Below, in pieces: positions 1 through 10,529 of a stretch of DNA of 64,000 nt. Position 1 is the stretch's first letter. Each line of letters begins with the position of its first letter. Origin of the DNA: Halovibrio variabilis (GTDB lineage: Bacteria > Pseudomonadota > Gammaproteobacteria > Pseudomonadales > Halomonadaceae); contig NZ_BJXV01000011.1 in assembly GCF_007991175.1 (NCBI RefSeq), positions 62,001 through 126,000 on the forward strand, given 5' to 3'. The notes under the pieces were generated by a model. That model was not told the origin of the DNA. It was given only the letters and a program-made list of their open reading frames with translations, and made no database searches. The translations under genes were made by a program, and so were the position numbers.

Positions 1-2
1 TA

Positions 3-341
3 GTCCGGGGCGGCGTTCAGTCTATCGAACGCGGCCAGAGCGAGGCCTCGCTCTCGCTAGGACTCTCCCGCACTCAGGCGTTTCGCTATGTCATTTGGCC
101 CCAGGCCTTCCGGCGTATGATCCCCGCATTGGGTAATCAGGGCATTATCAGTATCAAAGACACATCGCTGTTTTCAGTCATTGGCGTTGGTGAATTGGTA
201 CGTCAGGGACAAATTTATATCGCCACTACCTTCACCGCCCTTGAGGTCTATTTCATGGTCGCGCTGATGTATCTAGCGATCACCTGGACGCTCTCAATCC
301 TGCTGCGCCAGCTAGAGCGCAGAGGCCTGGCTGGACAATAA
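3..341 (+). CDS. Polar amino-acid ABC transporter permease, C-terminal part (5' end outside window)
   Basis: Partial membrane permease of a polar amino-acid uptake ABC transporter (GlnP/HisM type). The open frame enters from the left edge and ends at TAA 339-341. The visible part holds the EAA loop that docks on the ATPase (E-A...LG......[11 protein letters not shown], around 60-118), followed by hydrophobic segments, the last one [18 protein letters not shown]. It is followed after 11 bases by the cognate ATPase gene, so the two form one operon. Substrate cannot be read from this fragment; glutamate, glutamine or a related amino acid is likely from the family. The family assignment is firm and the substrate is inference. 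Confidence 0.88.
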   Translation, partial: VRGGVQSIERGQSEASLSLGLSRTQAFRYVIWPQAFRRMIPALGNQGIISIKDTSLFSVIGVGELVRQGQIYIATTFTALEVYFMVALMYLAITWTLSILLRQLERRGLAGQ

Positions 342-352
342 GGACACGCGTA

Positions 353-1111
353 ATGAACGATACAACGCAGCCAATTGTGCGTATGCAGCAGCTCAATAAG
401 CATTTTGGCAGCCTGCACGTACTCAACAACATCGACCTCGACATTGTGCCTGGCGAAGTGGTCGTAATTATCGGTGCCAGTGGCTCGGGTAAATCGACAT
501 TGATCCGCTGTATAAACGGCTTGGAAGAGTTTCAGTCGGGCAATCTGGTCGTCGATAGCAGCGAACTGCTGCCCTATGGAAAGAGCACCCAAGCGCTGCA
601 AAAGATTCGCACCGAAGTGGGTATGGTGTTCCAGCAGTTCAATCTTTTCCCCCATCTCAGTGTGCTCGACAACGTTACCCTAGCCCCCATGAAAGTACGC
701 GGTTTGAGTCGTGATGACGCCATCAGTAGCGGCAAACGCTTGCTTGACCGTGTGGGTATCGCCGACCAAGCCGACAAGTACCCCAGCCATCTCTCAGGCG
801 GCCAGCAGCAGCGTGTGGCGCTAGCCCGCGCATTGGCCATGGAACCGCGCCTTATGCTGTTTGACGAGCCCACATCGGCGCTTGACCCGGAAATGATCGG
901 TGAAGTGCTCGATGCCATGCGCGAGCTGGCCAAAGAGGGCATGACCATGGTGATTGTTACCCATGAAATGGGCTTTGCCCGCGAAGTCGCCGACCGGGTT
1001 ATTTTTATTCATAAAGGCGAAATTGCTGAACAGGGCCCCCCTGAAAAACTGTTCGATACGCCGCAACATGAGCGCACCCAATCCTTCCTTGCACGGGTAC
1101 TTAAACACTAA
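353..1111 (+). CDS. Polar amino-acid ABC transporter ATP-binding protein (GlnQ-like)
   Basis: Cytoplasmic ATPase that powers amino-acid import through the permease encoded just upstream. The 252-residue length is normal for the GlnQ/HisP family. Visible motifs are Walker [10 protein letters not shown] at 41-49, the Q-loop ([11 protein letters not shown]), the ABC signature LSGGQQQR, Walker [14 protein letters not shown] and the H-loop THEM. The ATG start at 353 comes 11 bases after the permease stop and follows AAGGA. It is the last gene of its operon: an intrinsic terminator follows at 1195-1223. The gene cluster lies directly left of the putative origin. Confidence 0.95.
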   Translation: MNDTTQPIVRMQQLNKHFGSLHVLNNIDLDIVPGEVVVIIGASGSGKSTLIRCINGLEEFQSGNLVVDSSELLPYGKSTQALQKIRTEVGMVFQQFNLFPHLSVLDNVTLAPMKVRGLSRDDAISSGKRLLDRVGIADQADKYPSHLSGGQQQRVALARALAMEPRLMLFDEPTSALDPEMIGEVLDAMRELAKEGMTMVIVTHEMGFAREVADRVIFIHKGEIAEQGPPEKLFDTPQHERTQSFLARVLKH

Positions 1112-1194
1112 ATGTCATCACTTAATCGCCTCGCGTAGACCTGCACTCGGCACCAAAATAATATGTTTGACCCTGCTAAATGGCGTTTTTTACC

Positions 1195-1223
1195 GGCCTG
1201 TCCACGTGACAGGCCATTTTTTT
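1195..1223 (+). terminator. Intrinsic terminator of the ABC transporter operon
   Basis: Perfect 8-bp stem GGCCTGTC (1195-1202) / GACAGGCC (1208-1215) with a CACGT loop, followed by ATTTTTTT. It separates the amino-acid transporter transcript from the DnaA-box region that begins only four bases later. Confidence 0.9.
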
Positions 1224-1226
1224 GCC

Positions 1227-1625
1227 TGTGGATAAACTTTTTTTACTTTGCTCCTCTATACCTCTGTAAGGCCTATCCTGCGAGTCTCTTAGCGTTAGCT
1301 CCACATCCCGCCACGGTTGTTCACAGGTGCGGTAACAACCCAGGTACTGGCCGGTGGATAAAAGGTGCTTAACTATCTCTGTGGATAAAGCGCTATTTCA
1401 TCCACAGGCTTAACCCCCCTTCTACCCAGGCAGTCCCGCTTTCAAACATGTAGAAGTCAACAAAGTAAACTGTTGAAAAAAATAGCAATAAATCGCTTAT
1501 ACACAGAAATTGTCCACCCTAGTAATTACAACATTTACAGAACTTCTTTTAATTTATATTTATGTTGTTATTAATAGAGCCTCTCTGGTGAATCCGGGTG
1601 TGGAAAAACCTGACGGTTACCCACA
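1227..1625. other. oriC: Candidate chromosomal replication origin (oriC): DnaA-box cluster with AT-rich block
   Basis: Gene-free region between the ABC operon and mnmG. Two perfect DnaA boxes read on the minus strand (TGTGGATAA at 1227-1235 and 1380-1388). One-mismatch boxes are GGTGGATAA 1353-1361, TCATCCACA 1398-1406, TTATACACA 1497-1505, TGTGGAAAA 1599-1607 and TTACCCACA 1617-1625. A looser match, TTGTTCACA, is at 1317-1325. A very AT-rich stretch at about 1521-1578 (next to A-rich 1471-1500) could be the unwinding element. Location beside mnmG-rsmG-parAB-atp matches the classical gammaproteobacterial origin neighbourhood. Function is inferred from box density and context. Confidence 0.75.
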
Positions 1626-1728
1626 GGGGGTTTATACTGCCCCGCTCATTGATCTACGGTGCTCATGTCTGGAGCTGACTGCACCGGCTCACATCATCCG
1701 TGCCGATAGGCACAAGACGAGGTGTCTC

Positions 1729-3633
1729 TTGAATTACCCCGACCGCTTTGACGTGATTGTCATCGGCGGTGGCCATGCGGGAACTGAAGCCGCACTGGCC
1801 TCTGCTCGCATGGGCTGTCAGACCCTGCTGCTCACCCACAACATCGAAACCCTGGGTCAAATGTCGTGTAACCCCGCGATTGGCGGCATCGGCAAAAGCC
1901 ATTTGGTCAAGGAAATTGATGCGTTGGGCGGCGCCATGGGGCTTGCCACGGATTTAGCCGGTATCCAATTTCGCGTGCTCAATGCCCGCAAGGGACCAGC
2001 CGTTCGGGCAACCCGTGCTCAGGCTGACCGTATTCTTTACAAAGCCGCTATCCGTGGCATGTTGGAAAACCAGCCAAATTTAACGCTTTTCCAACAGGCC
2101 GCTGGCGATCTCATTGTGGATAACGACACCGTGCGTGGCGTTGTTACGGAAACCGGCATTCGCTTTCACGCCGACAGCGTTGTGTTGAGTACCGGGACGT
2201 TTTTAGGTGGCGTGATCCACATTGGCATGGACCAAAGCAAAGGCGGCCGAGCGGGCGACCCGCCTTCCAATGCGCTGGCCGAACGGCTGCGGGCATTACC
2301 GTTTCGCGTTGACCGGTTAAAAACCGGCACGCCGCCGCGCATTGATGCCAAAAGCGTTGACTTTTCCCAGATGGAAGAGCAGCCAGGCGATACGCCAACG
2401 CCGGTGATGTCCTACCTGGGCTCGCGAGATCGGCACCCCCAGCAGGTCAGCTGCCACATAGCGCATACCAATCAGCAGACCCACGATCTGATTCTGGCAA
2501 ACCTTGATCGCTCACCGATGTATTCGGGCGTGATCGAAGGGGTTGGGCCGCGCTATTGCCCGTCAATCGAAGACAAAGTTCATCGCTTTGCCGATAAATC
2601 CAGCCATCAGGTGTTTATTGAACCCGAAGGCTTAAATACGCACGAGCTGTATCCCAACGGGATCTCGACCTCGCTGCCGTTTGACGTGCAAATTCAGCTG
2701 GTGCGCACCATCAAGGGCTTGGAAAACGCCCATATCACCCGGCCTGGCTATGCCATCGAGTACGACTTTTTTGATCCGCGCGACCTAAAACACTCGCTGG
2801 AAACCAAATTTATCCACAACTTGTTTTTTGCTGGCCAAATCAACGGGACGACCGGCTACGAAGAAGCCGGCGCCCAGGGCCTGCTAGCCGGCTTGAACGC
2901 GGCCCGTCGTGCTCAAGAGCTGGAAGCCTGGTACCCACGCCGTGATGAAGCCTATCTGGGTGTATTGGTCGACGACCTGATTACCATGGGCACCAAAGAG
3001 CCCTACCGCATGTTTACTTCCCGTGCGGAGTATCGTTTGCTGCTACGCGAAGACAATGCCGATCTACGCTTGACCGCTGCGGGTCGCGAGCTGGGTCTTG
3101 TCGACGACCATCGCTGGGCAGCGTTTAGTCAAAAACGCGAAGCCATCGAGCAAGAAAACGCGCGGCTAAGCACGCTATGGATTCAACCGGGGACCCCAGC
3201 CGCCGAAAAAGTGGCTGAAAAAACCGGTGCGCCGCTCACCCGTGAGTATCGTCTGAGCGATCTGCTCAAACGCCCTGAACTGAGTTACCGCGATTTGGCC
3301 AATTTGCCGGGCATTGAAGGCAGCCGAGTCAGCGATGAAAATGTCGCTGAGCAAGTGCAAATTCAAGCTAAGTATCAAGGCTATATTGAACGTCAGCAGG
3401 ATGAGATCGACAAACTCAAACGCCATGAAGCGACGCCCTTGCCGGCAGAGTTGGACTATTTGAAAGTGGAAGGCTTGTCCCACGAAATTCGCCAAAAACT
3501 GGCTGAAGCGCGGCCGGAAACCCTCGCTCATGCGGCGCGTATTTCAGGTGTCACGCCAGCGGCGGTTTCGATTTTGCTGGTGCATCTCAAAAAGCGTCGC
3601 TTGGTGGCAACGGCTGAGGTCGTTAACGGATGA
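1729..3633 (+). CDS. mnmG: tRNA uridine-5-carboxymethylaminomethyl modification enzyme MnmG (GidA)
   Basis: FAD-dependent subunit that, with MnmE, installs cmnm5 on U34 of tRNAs reading split codon boxes. It has 634 residues, close to the E. coli length of 629. The FAD dinucleotide-binding motif [12 protein letters not shown] is near residues 10-21, and the family motifs [15 protein letters not shown] and [12 protein letters not shown] follow. Start chosen at TTG 1729: it gives the family N terminus (LNYPDRFDV), GAGGTG lies just upstream at 1719-1724, and no ATG or GTG is available in frame nearby. The same frame stays open back to 1510, but that stretch is the DnaA-box region and does not look like protein. 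The 3' end overlaps rsmG (ATGA), so the two are translationally coupled. Confidence 0.95.
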   Translation: MNYPDRFDVIVIGGGHAGTEAALASARMGCQTLLLTHNIETLGQMSCNPAIGGIGKSHLVKEIDALGGAMGLATDLAGIQFRVLNARKGPAVRATRAQADRILYKAAIRGMLENQPNLTLFQQAAGDLIVDNDTVRGVVTETGIRFHADSVVLSTGTFLGGVIHIGMDQSKGGRAGDPPSNALAERLRALPFRVDRLKTGTPPRIDAKSVDFSQMEEQPGDTPTPVMSYLGSRDRHPQQVSCHIAHTNQQTHDLILANLDRSPMYSGVIEGVGPRYCPSIEDKVHRFADKSSHQVFIEPEGLNTHELYPNGISTSLPFDVQIQLVRTIKGLENAHITRPGYAIEYDFFDPRDLKHSLETKFIHNLFFAGQINGTTGYEEAGAQGLLAGLNAARRAQELEAWYPRRDEAYLGVLVDDLITMGTKEPYRMFTSRAEYRLLLREDNADLRLTAAGRELGLVDDHRWAAFSQKREAIEQENARLSTLWIQPGTPAAEKVAEKTGAPLTREYRLSDLLKRPELSYRDLANLPGIEGSRVSDENVAEQVQIQAKYQGYIERQQDEIDKLKRHEATPLPAELDYLKVEGLSHEIRQKLAEARPETLAHAARISGVTPAAVSILLVHLKKRRLVATAEVVNG

Positions 3634-4289
3634 GCTCGCTTACCGCGCTGATAAAAAGTTTACCTGCGAGCGTTGCGCCACGTCTGGATCAAGGACTTAG
3701 CCAATTAGCCTTAAGCGTCAACGGGCATCAGCGCGAACAGCTGCTAGGCTTACTAGCACTGTTGCACAAGTGGAACCGAGCTTATAACCTCACGGCGGTA
3801 CGCGATATTGACACAATGGTGTCGCGCCATGTGCTGGATAGCGCCGCCGTCATGCCTTTTGTATCAGGGCCTCGCTTACTCGACGTTGGTGCGGGGCCTG
3901 GGCTGCCCGGGCTGGTATTGGCTATCTTGGCGCCTGAGCTTGCGGTGACGCTGCTAGACAGCAACGGCAAAAAAGTACGCTTCCAGCGCCAGGCTGTAAT
4001 GGAGCTAGGGCTTGAAAACGTGACCCCCGTTCAGGCACGGGTGGAACAGTTTGCAGCGGCCGGTTTTGATCAGCTAATTTCCCGGGCGTTTGCCAGCCTG
4101 GTGGATTTTGTCACGCTTACCCGTAAACTACCCGCCGACAACGGCCAATGGCTTGCCATGAAGGGACCGGGAGCGGACGACGAACTGCACGATCTACCCC
4201 CGGGTATTCAATTACACGCGCGTCATCTGCTGGCAGTTCCCTTTGAAACTGCTCAGCGGCAACTGTTGGTTCTGAATGTTGAAAGCTGA
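3630..4289 (+). CDS. rsmG: 16S rRNA (guanine-527-N7)-methyltransferase RsmG (GidB)
   Basis: SAM-dependent methylase that modifies G527 of 16S rRNA, a position linked to streptomycin binding. It has 219 residues, slightly longer than the E. coli enzyme (207). The SAM-binding motif [16 protein letters not shown] is clear, preceded by the family signature [11 protein letters not shown] and the conserved HVLDSAAV. The ATG overlaps the mnmG stop by four bases. parA follows after about 40 bases, giving the common order mnmG-rsmG-parA-parB. Confidence 0.95.
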   Translation: MSSLTALIKSLPASVAPRLDQGLSQLALSVNGHQREQLLGLLALLHKWNRAYNLTAVRDIDTMVSRHVLDSAAVMPFVSGPRLLDVGAGPGLPGLVLAILAPELAVTLLDSNGKKVRFQRQAVMELGLENVTPVQARVEQFAAAGFDQLISRAFASLVDFVTLTRKLPADNGQWLAMKGPGADDELHDLPPGIQLHARHLLAVPFETAQRQLLVLNVES

Positions 4290-4330
4290 ATGTTGAACGT
4301 TGATTCTGACCCCAGGAAGGAGTTGAGTAA

Positions 4331-5098
4331 GTGAGCCAGATCATTGCCCTGACCAACCAAAAAGGCGGCGTGGGCAAAACCACCTCGGCCGTTAACCTGG
4401 CGGCCAGTCTCGCAACGCTCGACCGTCGCGTGCTGTTAGTCGATCTTGACCCCCAAGGCCATGCCAGTATGGGCAGCGGCATCGACAAATATGCGCTCGG
4501 TAAAAGTGTGCTGGATGTGTTGCTGGGCGAAGCAACGGCCGCTGAGGCCATTGTCAAAAAGCTGGCGGTAAAGTACGACGTGTTGCCCGGTAACGGTGAT
4601 CTTACTGCCGCCGAAGTTGAGCTTTTAGACCGCGACAAAAGCGAGAGCTGCTTAACCACCGCGCTTGCGTCGGTGGCCAATGAGTATGACGTGGTGTTAA
4701 TTGACTGCCCACCGTCGTTGAATATGCTCACCGTCAACGCTCTGGCGGCGTCCGACAGCGTGTTAATCCCGTTGCAGTGCGAGTTTTACGCGCTAGAGGG
4801 GTTATCGGCACTGCTTGATACCGTCGAGCAGATTAAGCAAAACGTGAACCCTGACCTCGCCATTGCGGGTATTTTGCGCACCATGTACGACAAGCGCACC
4901 AGCTTAACGCGGGAAATCGACAAACAGTTGCGCGACTACTTCGGTGAAATCTTGTTAAAAACCACGATTCCACGCAACGTTAAAGTCGCCGAAGCGCCGA
5001 GTCATGGGTTACCCGTGACGCAATACGCGCGCTTCTCACGAGGCAGCCAGGCCTATCGTGTGCTGGCAAAAGAGATGATTCGTCGTCTTTCACTGTAA
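4331..5098 (+). CDS. parA: Chromosome-partitioning ATPase ParA (Soj)
   Basis: Deviant Walker-type ATPase that, with ParB, moves newly replicated origins apart. 255 residues. The deviant Walker A motif QKGGVGKTTSA is at about 10-20 and Walker B is VVLIDCPPSL. No N-terminal DNA-binding domain is present, so this is the short chromosomal type rather than a plasmid ParA. GTG start at 4331, with AGGAAGGAG about ten bases upstream. parB follows after 25 bases in the same operon. The location near the putative origin fits its role. Confidence 0.95.
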   Translation: MSQIIALTNQKGGVGKTTSAVNLAASLATLDRRVLLVDLDPQGHASMGSGIDKYALGKSVLDVLLGEATAAEAIVKKLAVKYDVLPGNGDLTAAEVELLDRDKSESCLTTALASVANEYDVVLIDCPPSLNMLTVNALAASDSVLIPLQCEFYALEGLSALLDTVEQIKQNVNPDLAIAGILRTMYDKRTSLTREIDKQLRDYFGEILLKTTIPRNVKVAEAPSHGLPVTQYARFSRGSQAYRVLAKEMIRRLSL

Positions 5099-5123
5099 CG
5101 CTGTCAACAATGAGGGAAAGCGA

Positions 5124-6047
5124 ATGACGCGTAAACCTGCGCTGGGACGTGGCCTGGATGCCCTGATTGGTGCCGGTGCCCGTCGCCGTGACAGCTTAGA
5201 ACCTGCCGGTAGCGACGCGCCTTTAGAGCCCGCAATGCCCGGCGACGCTTCCGGCGAAGCCGTTGAAGATCGCCTTGAACGTGTGCCGTTAGGCCAACTG
5301 ACCCGCGGTAAATACCAGCCGCGCCGTGATATTCAGCCCGAAGCGCTAGAAGAGCTGGCGGACTCCATTCGTGCCCAGGGCGTGATGCAGCCTATCGTGG
5401 TGCGCCCGATCGGCGTGGATCGTTACGAAATCATTGCCGGTGAACGCCGCTGGCGTGCCGCCCAGCTAGCGGAATTAGACGTCATTCCTGCCGTCATCCG
5501 CGAAGTCAGCGATGAAGTGGCGTTAGCGCTGGCGCTGATCGAAAATATTCAGCGTGAAAACCTCAATGCGATTGAAGAAGCCATGGCGCTTAAACGCCTG
5601 GGTGACGAATTTGCATTGACTCAGCAGCAGATTGCCGATGCGGTGGGCAAATCGCGTACCCAGGTAGCTAATTTGCTGCGCCTGCTGGCGCTCGACCCCG
5701 AAGTGCAAACCCTGCTTGAACGCGGTGATCTGGATATGGGCCACGCGCGGGCGTTGTTAACGCTCAACAGCGCCCAGCAACGTCAGGTAGCGCATGAAGT
5801 GGTCAATAACGATATGACCGTGCGCGCTACCGAAGCGCTGGTCAAAAAGGTACAAACCGGCCAAGCGCCAACCAAACCGCCTAGCCGACAAGCGAAAGTC
5901 GCCGATGTAGCCAAACTGGAAACCCATCTTGGCGAATTGCTCGGCGCACCGGTCTCCATCGATCACGGTCAAAAAGGTAAGGGCAAGCTAACCATACGTT
6001 ATACAAGCCTTGAAGAACTTGACGGCATTTTAAGCCACATTAAATAG
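5124..6047 (+). CDS. parB: Chromosome-partitioning protein ParB (Spo0J)
   Basis: Centromere-binding CTPase that loads on parS sites near the origin and stimulates ParA. 307 residues. Order of parts: a short basic N terminus (RKPALGRGLDALIG), a variable acidic linker, the ParB/sulfiredoxin CTP-binding domain with GERRWRAAQLA, the HTH core LTQQQIADAVGKSRTQVANL, and a C-terminal dimerisation domain. It is the last gene of the mnmG-rsmG-parAB set; the ATP synthase operon follows behind its own promoter. A consensus parS (TGTTTCACGTGAAACA) was not found by eye in this window. Confidence 0.95.
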   Translation: MTRKPALGRGLDALIGAGARRRDSLEPAGSDAPLEPAMPGDASGEAVEDRLERVPLGQLTRGKYQPRRDIQPEALEELADSIRAQGVMQPIVVRPIGVDRYEIIAGERRWRAAQLAELDVIPAVIREVSDEVALALALIENIQRENLNAIEEAMALKRLGDEFALTQQQIADAVGKSRTQVANLLRLLALDPEVQTLLERGDLDMGHARALLTLNSAQQRQVAHEVVNNDMTVRATEALVKKVQTGQAPTKPPSRQAKVADVAKLETHLGELLGAPVSIDHGQKGKGKLTIRYTSLEELDGILSHIK

Positions 6048-6138
6048 CAGGCTATGCATTATCGCGTAAGAAGAGCGCAGGTTTTCCCTCTTTGGTCGCA
6101 AATCGCTCCTTAAGTGGGCAAAATCGAAGCGACTCCGG

Positions 6139-6167
6139 TTGAAGGTCTGATACCGCTTCCCTATAAT
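6139..6167 (+). promoter_or_regulatory. Sigma70-type promoter of the ATP synthase operon
   Basis: TTGAAG (6139-6144), a 17-bp spacer, and a perfect TATAAT (6162-6167) in the 229-bp gap between parB and atpI. It is positioned to drive the whole atp operon. The -10 overlaps the first copy of a 16-bp direct repeat. Confidence 0.75.
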
Positions 6168-6196
6168 CGCGCAAGATTTGAATCGCGCAATATTTG
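6165..6196. repeat. 16-bp tandem direct repeat at the atp promoter
   Basis: Two head-to-tail copies, AATCGCGCAAGATTTG (6165-6180) and AATCGCGCAATATTTG (6181-6196), differ at one base. They cover the -10 and the expected transcription start of the atp operon. They may be a recent duplication or a regulator-binding pair; no protein is known to me for it. Confidence 0.85.
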
Positions 6197-6276
6197 TGCT
6201 GGTTGCCCGAGTTTGTCGAATACTAGCGTGGCGTAATTGGTTTTCATCAGTGAGGCTGGGTAGTTGCCCAATAGCG

Positions 6277-6672
6277 ATGCAGCGATACGAAACCCAGCGA
6301 CGCAGAGCCTATATCGTTCGGCTGACCATCGCCCAGTTAGCCATTGCGTTAATAGGGATGGTAATCGGCTATGTAGGGGCGCAAATGTCGGGCGTACTGT
6401 CCGTGTTGCTGGGTGCCTTAGTGGCATTGCTGCCTCAGGCTTTTTTTATCCAGCGAATGGGCGTTTTTCGCGCTAAACGCGGCCACCAAGGCGCGATGCA
6501 CTTATTTCGCGCTGAAGCAGGCAAGTTTGGTTTGACGGTGGCACTGTTTGTTGCAGTGTTTGTGGTAGTGCCTCCCTCAAACCCCGCTTTATTTTTTTAT
6601 GCTTATGTCGCGGTTGTTCTAACGCATTGGCTGACGCCTTGGTTAATGCCTAGAAATCGCACAACTGATTGA
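6277..6672 (+). CDS. atpI: ATP synthase subunit I (AtpI)
   Basis: Small membrane protein at the head of the atp operon, thought to help assembly of the c-ring. 131 residues with about four membrane segments (for example IAQLAIALIGMVIGYVGA, VLLGALVALLPQAFF, FGLTVALFVAVFVVV and an aromatic last helix). Start taken at ATG 6277, which gives the usual MQRYETQRRRAY type N terminus. An in-frame GTG at 6250 is possible, and the ribosome-binding site is weak for either. It lies 12 bases before atpB. It is poorly conserved in sequence, so context carries much of the assignment. Confidence 0.85.
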   Translation: MQRYETQRRRAYIVRLTIAQLAIALIGMVIGYVGAQMSGVLSVLLGALVALLPQAFFIQRMGVFRAKRGHQGAMHLFRAEAGKFGLTVALFVAVFVVVPPSNPALFFYAYVAVVLTHWLTPWLMPRNRTTD

Positions 6673-7512
<840 letters not shown>

Positions 7513-7549
7513 CCTAGCAATAACGTTTTCATTAACCCTCAACCCTTAA

Positions 7550-7804
<255 letters not shown>

Positions 7805-7881
7805 TGACTGCTTAACCGGGCGGCTTTCCGCTCGGTTTTGTTTCACTCCGGTCGCCACGAACTTGTCAGAGGTACGTTCCT

Positions 7882-8352
7882 GTGAATATCAACATGACGC
7901 TAATCGGGCAGACGATCGCCTTCGCGATCTTTGTCTGGTTTTGCACAAAGTATGTGTGGCCTCCGATCAGCAACGCGCTTCATGAGCGTCAAAAGAAAAT
8001 TGCTGATGGCTTGGACGCAGCCAGCCGCGCTACCCGCGACCTTGAGCTTGCTCAAGAGCGGGCAGACCAAACGCTGCGTGAAAGCAAGGAGCAAGCTTCA
8101 CAAATTCTTGAGCAAGCCAACAAACGCTCTGCCCAGATGATTGAAGAAGCCCGCGAGCAAGCCCGCGCCGAAGGCGAACGGCTAGTCGCCAGCGCACGTT
8201 CCGAGATCGAGCAAGAAGTCAATCGTGCCAAAGACGAGCTTCGTGCCCAGGTCTCTTCCCTGGCTGTTTTGGGTGCCGAGCGTGTTCTTGAGGCGTCGGT
8301 CGACGAACAAGCCCATCGCAAGTTACTCGATGAGCTTGCCGCTGAACTGTAA
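7882..8352 (+). CDS. atpF: F1Fo ATP synthase subunit b
   Basis: Peripheral-stalk subunit: one N-terminal membrane helix ([19 protein letters not shown]) followed by a long charged alpha-helical coiled coil reaching F1. 156 residues, the same length as the E. coli protein. GTG start at 7882 chosen because [10 protein letters not shown] aligns with the family N terminus and AGAGGTA lies just upstream. It is followed by atpH after 11 bases. Confidence 0.96.
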   Translation: MNINMTLIGQTIAFAIFVWFCTKYVWPPISNALHERQKKIADGLDAASRATRDLELAQERADQTLRESKEQASQILEQANKRSAQMIEEAREQARAEGERLVASARSEIEQEVNRAKDELRAQVSSLAVLGAERVLEASVDEQAHRKLLDELAAEL

Positions 8353-8363
8353 GGAGGTGAACC

Positions 8364-8900
8364 ATGGCGGAATTACTGACCGTCGCTCGTCCTTACGCTA
8401 AGGCGGCGTTTGAATACGCGCGTGATAATGATGCGCTTGATAGCTGGTCACAGGCGCTGAGCTTTTTAAGCTTTGCGGTCGTTGACAGCGATGTTCGTCG
8501 TTTGCTGAGCAGTCCAAAACTTGAAAACGCCAAGAAAGTGTCCCTGCTTGCCGATATGACGCCAGGCGAGCAGGACGACGCTTTGCAGCGTTTTTTAAAC
8601 GTTCTGGCAGACCAAGGTCGGCTGATGTCATTGGCCTCAATCGCTGTGCAGTACGAGCACCTACGTGCCGAGCACGAGCAGCGTGTTGAAGTGAATGTCA
8701 CCTCCGCTTACAAACTAGACAGTAAGCAGAAGACCAAGCTCGCAAAGGCGCTCAAGAAACGTCTGAATCGCGAAATCTCCATTACTACTCAGGTGGACAA
8801 GTCGCTTATTGGTGGCGTCATCCTACGTGCTGGCGACACCGTCATTGACGGGTCGGTACGTGGTCGATTGAACCGCCTTTCCGAAGCGCTAACCGCTTGA
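8364..8900 (+). CDS. atpH: F1Fo ATP synthase subunit delta
   Basis: Links the peripheral stalk to the top of the F1 head. 178 residues (E. coli 177). N-terminal helical bundle begins [14 protein letters not shown]; the C-terminal part carries the conserved [21 protein letters not shown]. The ATG follows AAGGAGGTG, a near-ideal ribosome-binding site. atpA follows after 16 bases. Confidence 0.97.
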   Translation: MAELLTVARPYAKAAFEYARDNDALDSWSQALSFLSFAVVDSDVRRLLSSPKLENAKKVSLLADMTPGEQDDALQRFLNVLADQGRLMSLASIAVQYEHLRAEHEQRVEVNVTSAYKLDSKQKTKLAKALKKRLNREISITTQVDKSLIGGVILRAGDTVIDGSVRGRLNRLSEALTA

Positions 8901-8916
8901 GTCTGAGGGACATGGC

Positions 8917-10461
8917 ATGCAGCAACTGAATCCTTCCGAGATCAGCGACATCATCAAGCAGCGAATTGAAAAGCTTGACGTCGCATCCGAAGCCCGTAAT
9001 CAGGGCACCATCGTCACTGTTTCCGACGGTATCGTGAAAATTCACGGCCTCGAAGACGCGATGTTTGGTGAAATGATTGAATTCCCCAACAGCGTTTTTG
9101 GCATGGTGCTCAACCTGGAGCGCGACTCCGTGGGTGCCGTCGTGCTGGGCGACTACCTGCTGCTTGAAGAAGGCATGACCGCCAAGTGTACCGGTCGCAT
9201 TCTTGAAGTACCGGTAGGCCCTGAGCTGATTGGTCGTGTTGTCGACGCGCTGGGTAACCCTATCGACGGCAAGGGCGATATTAACGCCAAAATGACGGAT
9301 GCTGTCGAGAAAGTAGCGCCGGGCGTTATCACCCGCCAATCCGTTGATGAGCCGATTCAAACTGGTCTGAAATCGATCGACGCCATGGTGCCGATCGGCC
9401 GTGGTCAGCGTGAGCTGATCATCGGTGACCGTCAGATTGGTAAGTCCGCGATTGCCATTGATGCGATCATCAACCAGAAAGGCAAAGGCGTGACCTGTGT
9501 CTACGTGGCGATTGGTCAGAAGCAATCGACCATTGCCAACGTGGTGCGCAAGCTCGAAGAGCATGGCGCCATGGAGCACACTATCGTCGTCGCCGCTGGC
9601 GCCGCCGACCCGGCGCCGATGCAGTTCCTGGCTGCTTATTCCGGCTGCACCATGGGCGAATACTTCCGCGACCGTGGCGAAGACGCGTTGATTGTCTATG
9701 ACGATCTTTCCAAGCAGGCCGTTGCCTACCGTCAGGTATCGCTGCTGCTGCGTCGTCCGCCGGGCCGTGAAGCCTACCCCGGTGACGTCTTCTACCTCCA
9801 CTCGCGTCTACTTGAGCGTGCGGCAAGGGTTAACGTCGACTACGTTGAAAAGTTCACCAACGGCGAAGTGAAAGGCAAAACCGGTTCCCTGACCGCGCTG
9901 CCGATCATCGAAACCCAGGGTGGCGACGTTTCCGCGTTCGTTCCGACCAACGTGATCTCGATCACCGACGGTCAGATCTTCCTGGAAACCAACCTGTTTA
10001 ACTCGGGTATTCGCCCGGCGATTAACGCCGGTCTATCGGTTTCCCGTGTGGGTGGTTCGGCGCAGACCAAAATCATCAAAAAGCTGGGTGGTAGCGTACG
10101 TCTGGCCCTGGCTCAGTACCGTGAACTGGCGGCGTTCTCGCAGTTTGCCTCTGATCTGGATGAAGCCACGCGCAAGCAGCTAGAGCATGGGCAGCGTGTC
10201 ACCGAGCTAATGAAACAGAACCAGTACTCGCCGATGTCGATAGCCGAGATGGCGCTCTCGCTGTATGCCGCCAACGAAGGCTTCCTGGATGATGTCGATG
10301 TCAACAAAGTGTTGGACTTCGAGCGTGCGCTGCACGACTACATGAAGTCAGAACACGCTGATCTGCTCGACAAGATCAACCAGAGCGGCGACTACAACGG
10401 TGAGATCCAGGACAGCTTGAAGTCGGGTCTCGAGCAGTTCAAGGCGACTCAGAGCTGGTAA
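8917..10461 (+). CDS. atpA: F1Fo ATP synthase subunit alpha
   Basis: Non-catalytic nucleotide-binding subunit of F1. 514 residues (E. coli 513). N-terminal beta barrel, then the P-loop [13 protein letters not shown] near 169-181, where the more common Thr after the Lys is Ser, a tolerated variant. The alpha signature [14 protein letters not shown] is near 370. A long open frame on the opposite strand inside this gene (8842-9801) is a shadow. It is followed by a 68-bp gap containing a GC-rich hairpin before atpG. Confidence 0.97.
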   Translation: MQQLNPSEISDIIKQRIEKLDVASEARNQGTIVTVSDGIVKIHGLEDAMFGEMIEFPNSVFGMVLNLERDSVGAVVLGDYLLLEEGMTAKCTGRILEVPVGPELIGRVVDALGNPIDGKGDINAKMTDAVEKVAPGVITRQSVDEPIQTGLKSIDAMVPIGRGQRELIIGDRQIGKSAIAIDAIINQKGKGVTCVYVAIGQKQSTIANVVRKLEEHGAMEHTIVVAAGAADPAPMQFLAAYSGCTMGEYFRDRGEDALIVYDDLSKQAVAYRQVSLLLRRPPGREAYPGDVFYLHSRLLERAARVNVDYVEKFTNGEVKGKTGSLTALPIIETQGGDVSAFVPTNVISITDGQIFLETNLFNSGIRPAINAGLSVSRVGGSAQTKIIKKLGGSVRLALAQYRELAAFSQFASDLDEATRKQLEHGQRVTELMKQNQYSPMSIAEMALSLYAANEGFLDDVDVNKVLDFERALHDYMKSEHADLLDKINQSGDYNGEIQDSLKSGLEQFKATQSW

Positions 10462-10468
10462 TCGCTAG

Positions 10469-10487
10469 CCCGCCTGTGATGGGCGGG
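10469..10487. terminator. GC-rich hairpin in the atpA-atpG gap
   Basis: CCCGCC (10469-10474) pairs with GGCGGG (10482-10487), followed by only three Ts. The weak T tract makes full termination unlikely. It may instead adjust mRNA stability or stoichiometry between atpA and atpG, which is inference. Confidence 0.5.
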
Positions 10488-10529
10488 TTTGCATGCTTTC
10501 TGAGAGCCACGAACGAAGGGTAGATCGCA

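Noticed and set aside
1199..1210. CACGTG core resembling a parS centromere near parAB
   Set aside because: The arms (CTGTC/GACAG) do not match parS, and the sequence is the loop and stem of an intrinsic terminator.
1510..1728. Possible N-terminal extension of MnmG by 73 codons from an in-frame TTG
   Set aside because: It would give a protein far longer than the family, its residues do not resemble MnmG, and the DNA is the DnaA-box region. TTG 1729 has a good ribosome-binding site and the family N terminus.
8842..9801. Long open frame on the minus strand inside atpA
   Set aside because: It is entirely antisense to a highly conserved gene; its His- and Arg-rich product matches no family and reflects codon usage of atpA.
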